Origin: Pseudomonadota bacterium
GTDB lineage: Bacteria; Pseudomonadota; Gammaproteobacteria; Steroidobacterales; Steroidobacteraceae
Direction of reading: 5' to 3'
DNA: 7,596 nucleotides
Assembly (NCBI GenBank): GCA_947454665.1
Contig: CANGMU010000109.1
Span: 1 to 7,596, forward strand
Shown here: positions 5,539 through 7,596 of the stretch, piece by piece
How positions within the stretch are numbered: position 1 is the stretch's first letter
Layout of the letters: each line of letters begins with the position of its first letter
Made by a program: the position numbers and the translations under genes
The notes under the pieces: generated by a model
What the model saw: only the letters and a program-made list of their open reading frames with translations
Told to the model about the DNA's origin: nothing
Database searches by the model: none

Positions 5539-6054
5539 TCAGGGCGTGGCTTCCGATTCAACGATCTTCGGAGCCTGTTTGGCCTTCGCACGGGCCGCCT
5601 TGCGGGCCGCCTTTTCTTCGGCCCGCTTGCGCTTTTCCTCAGCCTGCTTGCGCTTGGCTTCGACTTGCTGAGCCTTCAGCTGTGCCTTGTCGAGTGCAGC
5701 CTGTTCCTTGCGCTGCTTCTTCGTGAGCACAGGCGGCAGCAGACGAACGTTGGCCGCAAAACGCGGCGGCTCGTCGAGACAGGGCGACGTGAGGTCACGC
5801 TTGAGCTCGGCCTCACGCAGGTCCGGAATGCGCAACGCGCCACGCGAATTGAGCGGATCGAGTCCGGCCGGCACCCGCAGTGGTGCGTTGCTGGCGGCCT
5901 CTTCGTATCCCTGCGCCTTGTTGCAGTCCTTGATCTTGCCTTCCTTGGCAGAGTCGCCATGGCGCCAGGGCAGGTAGGAACATCCGGCCAGGAGGACCAG
6001 GCCGAGACCCACGCAAGCCGCGCGGGTGAATGAGCTGACGCGGAAAGCTGGCAT
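5539..6054 (-). CDS. Small Lys/Ala-rich lipoprotein in the bamC position
   Basis: A 171-residue predicted lipoprotein. Residues 1-24 form a signal peptide with basic residues, a hydrophobic core and lipobox LLAGC, with lipidation at C25; serine at +2 favours the outer membrane. Residues 26-110 are Pro-rich and probably extended, including NAPLRVPAGLDPLNSRGALRIPDL (56-79), which recalls the unstructured N-terminal segment of BamC that contacts BamD. After about 111 the protein is a highly charged Lys/Glu/Ala/Gln helix, probably a single helix or coiled coil, ending near 160. The two globular domains of BamC (about 344 residues in E. coli) are absent. Two extra cysteines, C44 and C92, could form a disulfide in the periplasm. 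It starts 24 bp after dapA, as bamC does in E. coli. The lipoprotein call is firm; a BamC relationship is a hypothesis. Confidence 0.85.
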   Translation of the reverse strand: MPAFRVSSFTRAACVGLGLVLLAGCSYLPWRHGDSAKEGKIKDCNKAQGYEEAASNAPLRVPAGLDPLNSRGALRIPDLREAELKRDLTSPCLDEPPRFAANVRLLPPVLTKKQRKEQAALDKAQLKAQQVEAKRKQAEEKRKRAEEKAARKAARAKAKQAPKIVESEATP

Positions 6055-6078
6055 GGGGGATCCGGTACCTTTGGGGGT

Positions 6079-6981
6079 TCAGGCGGTCGCGGGCAGCGGG
6101 ATATCCGCCTGGCGCAGCGCGGCTTCGACGACCGCATGATACGCGGTCGACAGCTCGGTGAGCGGCAGACGCAGGGCACCCTGCATCAGGCCCATGCGGG
6201 CCAGTGCCCACTTCACGGGAATCGGGTTGGCTTCAACGAAGAGCTTTTCGTGCAGCCCGGCGAGCTTTGCGTCGAGCCTGGCGGCTTCATCGATATCACC
6301 ACGACCCGCGGCCCGGATCATGTCGCTCATGAGCCGCGGGGCGACGTTGGCCGTGACGGAGATGACGCCGCAGCAGCCCACCTGCATCGCCTCACGCACG
6401 GAAGCGTCGTCGCCGGACAGAATCTCGAAGGCCGGCGGACAGGCCGCACGCAGCGCCCGGAAGCGATCGAGAGACGCCACGGCTTCCTTGATCGCCACCA
6501 CGCGCGGCAGCACGGCCAGACGCGCCACCGTTTCCGGTTGCATGTCGCAAGCCGTGCGCGACGGCACGTTGTAAAGGATGACCGGCACGCCGCTGGCTGC
6601 GGCCGCCGCCTCGTAATGGCGGAACAGGCCTTCCTGCGTCGGGCGGTTGTAGGCCGGCGTCACGAGCAGTACGCCGTCCACGCCGAGCGCCGACATTTCC
6701 TGCACCTTGGCTACGGTAGCTGCCGTGCTGTTGGTGCCGGCGCCAGCAATGATCTTGACGCGCCCAGCGGCGCGCGCTTGCGCCCGCTGCACCATCTCGC
6801 GCAGTTCCGCGTCGGAGAGGGTTGGGGATTCACCCGTCGTACCACCGACGACGATGCCGTCAGTGCCATTGTCGATGTGGAAATCAATCAGACGCGACCA
6901 GGCGTCCCAATCGATCTCGCCACCCGGGTGCATCGGCGAGACGATCGCCACATGGGTGCCTGAAAAGCCGGCAGCAAGCAT
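6079..6981 (-). CDS. dapA: 4-hydroxy-tetrahydrodipicolinate synthase
   Basis: DapA condenses pyruvate with aspartate semialdehyde, the first committed step to diaminopimelate and lysine, in the cytoplasm. The 300-residue TIM-barrel protein has the full catalytic set (E. coli number plus four): T48/T49 in GGTTGES, Y111 in TPAYNRP, Y137 in LYNVPSRT, R142, and Schiff-base lysine K165 in AIKEA. LSGDD (188-192) and ISVTANVAPR (207-216) are also typical. The start is the ATG at 6979-6981, preceded by GAGGA six bases upstream; the protein then begins MLAAGFSGTHVAIVSP, which aligns with the family N-terminus. An in-frame ATG at 7017 would add 12 unconserved residues. Residues lining the lysine feedback site in E. 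coli (H53, H56, E84, Y106) appear as D57, L60, A88 and A110. The lipoprotein gene follows after 24 bp. Confidence 0.96.
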   Translation of the reverse strand: MLAAGFSGTHVAIVSPMHPGGEIDWDAWSRLIDFHIDNGTDGIVVGGTTGESPTLSDAELREMVQRAQARAAGRVKIIAGAGTNSTAATVAKVQEMSALGVDGVLLVTPAYNRPTQEGLFRHYEAAAAASGVPVILYNVPSRTACDMQPETVARLAVLPRVVAIKEAVASLDRFRALRAACPPAFEILSGDDASVREAMQVGCCGVISVTANVAPRLMSDMIRAAGRGDIDEAARLDAKLAGLHEKLFVEANPIPVKWALARMGLMQGALRLPLTELSTAYHAVVEAALRQADIPLPATA

Positions 6982-6987
6982 TCGAGA

Positions 6988-6992
6988 TCCTC
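6988..6992 (-). promoter_or_regulatory. Shine-Dalgarno of dapA, partly inside a small hairpin
   Basis: GAGGA on the minus strand, 6 nt before the preferred dapA ATG. It lies within TCGAG-GAT-CTCGA, a perfect 5-bp stem with a 3-nt loop, so the ribosome site could be partly masked in the mRNA. The Shine-Dalgarno decides the start; the masking is inference. Confidence 0.6.
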
Positions 6993-7026
6993 GAGTCCTT
7001 GAAAAAGGCCTGCGCAAAGGTGGCGG

Positions 7027-7056
7027 ATGTTACGGGCGGCGTGATATCCGGGGCAA
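7027..7056 (-). promoter_or_regulatory. Putative dapA promoter
   Basis: On the minus strand, TTGCCC (7051-7056) and TAACAT (7027-7032) are separated by 18 bp, each matching four of six sigma-70 consensus positions. The implied leader is roughly 40 nt before the preferred ATG. It overlaps the candidate gcvR promoter on the other strand. Confidence 0.4.
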
Positions 7057-7069
7057 GCACCGGTAGAAT
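7041..7069 (+). promoter_or_regulatory. Putative gcvR promoter
   Basis: GTGATA (7041-7046) and TAGAAT (7064-7069) are separated by 17 bp. The -35 matches four and the -10 five of six sigma-70 consensus positions, and the -10 sits in the same GGTAGAAT context as the one before orn. Transcription would begin about 20-25 nt before the gcvR ATG. Confidence 0.5.
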
Positions 7070-7098
7070 CAGGGCCCGACACCGCTCCCCCAGGCTGC

Positions 7099-7596
7099 AT
7101 GAACCTATATCTGGCTGTTTCCGCCATCGGTCCGGACCGCACCGGCCTGGTCCATGAGTTCACGCGGGCGATCGCCGACTGCGGCGGCAGCATCCTTGAG
7201 AGCCGCATGCTGGCCCTCGGGGCCGATTTCGGCCTGCAACTGCTGGTCGGCGGCAACTGGCATGCCATCGCCAAACTCGAGGCCGAACTGGCACGCGTCG
7301 CCGAGACCGCCGGCCTCGTCGTCCAGTTGCGGCGCACCGAACCGCGCCCCCGGCGCGAGGATCACGTCCCTTATTCGATCGACGTCGTCTGCGTCGACCA
7401 ACCCGGCGTCGTCTCGGGCCTGGCCGGCTTCTTTGCCAGCCGCTCGATCGACGTGAGCGAGGTCGCCACGCGGAGCTATCTCGCAGCGCAAACCGGCGCA
7501 GCCATGTCCTCGGTGCAGATGTCGATCAACGTGCCGACGCGGGTCCACGTTTCGCAGCTGCGTGAGGACTTCATGGACTACTGCGACTCGCTGAAC
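7099..7596 (+). CDS. gcvR: GcvR-like double-ACT regulator (partial, cut by right edge)
   Basis: The 166 residues visible are the start of a protein like GcvR, which in E. coli (190 residues) represses the glycine cleavage operon by binding the activator GcvA; free glycine relieves this. Two ACT domains are seen. The first, about 4-78, has VSAIGPDRTGLVHEFTRAI and CGGSILESRM with a conserved Gly-Asn-Trp (52-54). The second starts at about 92, with DVVCVDQPGVVSGLAGFFA and IDVSEVATRSY. RRTEPRPR (78-85) is the linker and matches the E. coli KRTTARPR linker. The ATG has only a weak AGG upstream. It is divergent from dapA, as in E. coli, where bcp follows gcvR. Whether it controls glycine cleavage here cannot be seen; it could be another ACT-domain sensor. 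The stop lies beyond the window. Confidence 0.85.
   Translation, partial: MNLYLAVSAIGPDRTGLVHEFTRAIADCGGSILESRMLALGADFGLQLLVGGNWHAIAKLEAELARVAETAGLVVQLRRTEPRPRREDHVPYSIDVVCVDQPGVVSGLAGFFASRSIDVSEVATRSYLAAQTGAAMSSVQMSINVPTRVHVSQLREDFMDYCDSLN

Noticed and set aside
6136..6963. Plus-strand open frame of 275 codons inside dapA
   Set aside because: Complement shadow of dapA; His/Arg-rich with no family signature.
6982..7017. A 12-residue N-terminal extension of DapA from an upstream ATG
   Set aside because: The extension is not conserved, would cover the Shine-Dalgarno of the better ATG, and has no good ribosome site of its own.
6982..7098. A lysine riboswitch upstream of dapA
   Set aside because: The leader implied by the promoter is about 40 nt and even the whole gap is 117 bp, too short for a lysine riboswitch; none of its conserved core is seen.
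1..7596. CRISPR array, insertion sequence, prophage or att site next to the tRNA
   Set aside because: No regularly spaced repeats, transposase or integrase frames were seen, and no direct repeat of the tRNA 3' end was noticed; both flanks of the tRNA are housekeeping genes.

Overview
The window is ordinary chromosomal housekeeping DNA from a high-GC gammaproteobacterium. Coding frames carry mostly G or C at third codon positions. The lineage call rests on gene order: orn and rsgA are divergent, a gcvR-type gene is divergent from dapA, a small lipoprotein follows dapA in the slot that bamC holds in E. coli, and dnaX-ybaB-recR is preceded by the 4.5S RNA gene. The SRP RNA core looks Xanthomonadales/Nevskiales-like, but that finer placement comes from memory and is tentative. 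I see no mobile element, phage gene, CRISPR array or toxin-antitoxin pair.

Layout. From 1 to 1679 (minus strand) lies a compact set: orn (oligoribonuclease), a DUF1249/YqiB-like protein, and a coiled-coil protein of unknown function that runs off the left edge. rsgA (1718-2641, plus) diverges from orn across 38 bp and converges on recR across 16 bp. From 2658 to 5487 (minus) is an information-processing block, read as tRNA-Ser(GGA), 4.5S SRP RNA, dnaX (tau subunit), ybaB, recR. Its gaps are very short and no intrinsic terminator was recognised inside it. From 5539 to 6981 (minus) are dapA and a small Lys/Ala-rich lipoprotein. At 7099-7596 (plus) is the first part of a GcvR-like double-ACT regulator, cut by the right edge. 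dapA and gcvR face away from each other across 117 bp with apparently overlapping promoters.

The genes fall into four jobs: RNA turnover and ribosome maturation (orn, rsgA), DNA replication and recombination (dnaX, ybaB, recR), protein targeting and translation (4.5S RNA, tRNA-Ser), and lysine/cell-wall precursor synthesis plus envelope (dapA, lipoprotein). No convincing new system was found. The points most worth checking are the reduced BamC-position lipoprotein with two extra cysteines, a DapA that lacks most of the lysine feedback-site residues, the unknown coiled-coil gene behind orn, and the tightly packed tRNA-Ser/4.5S/dnaX transcript.
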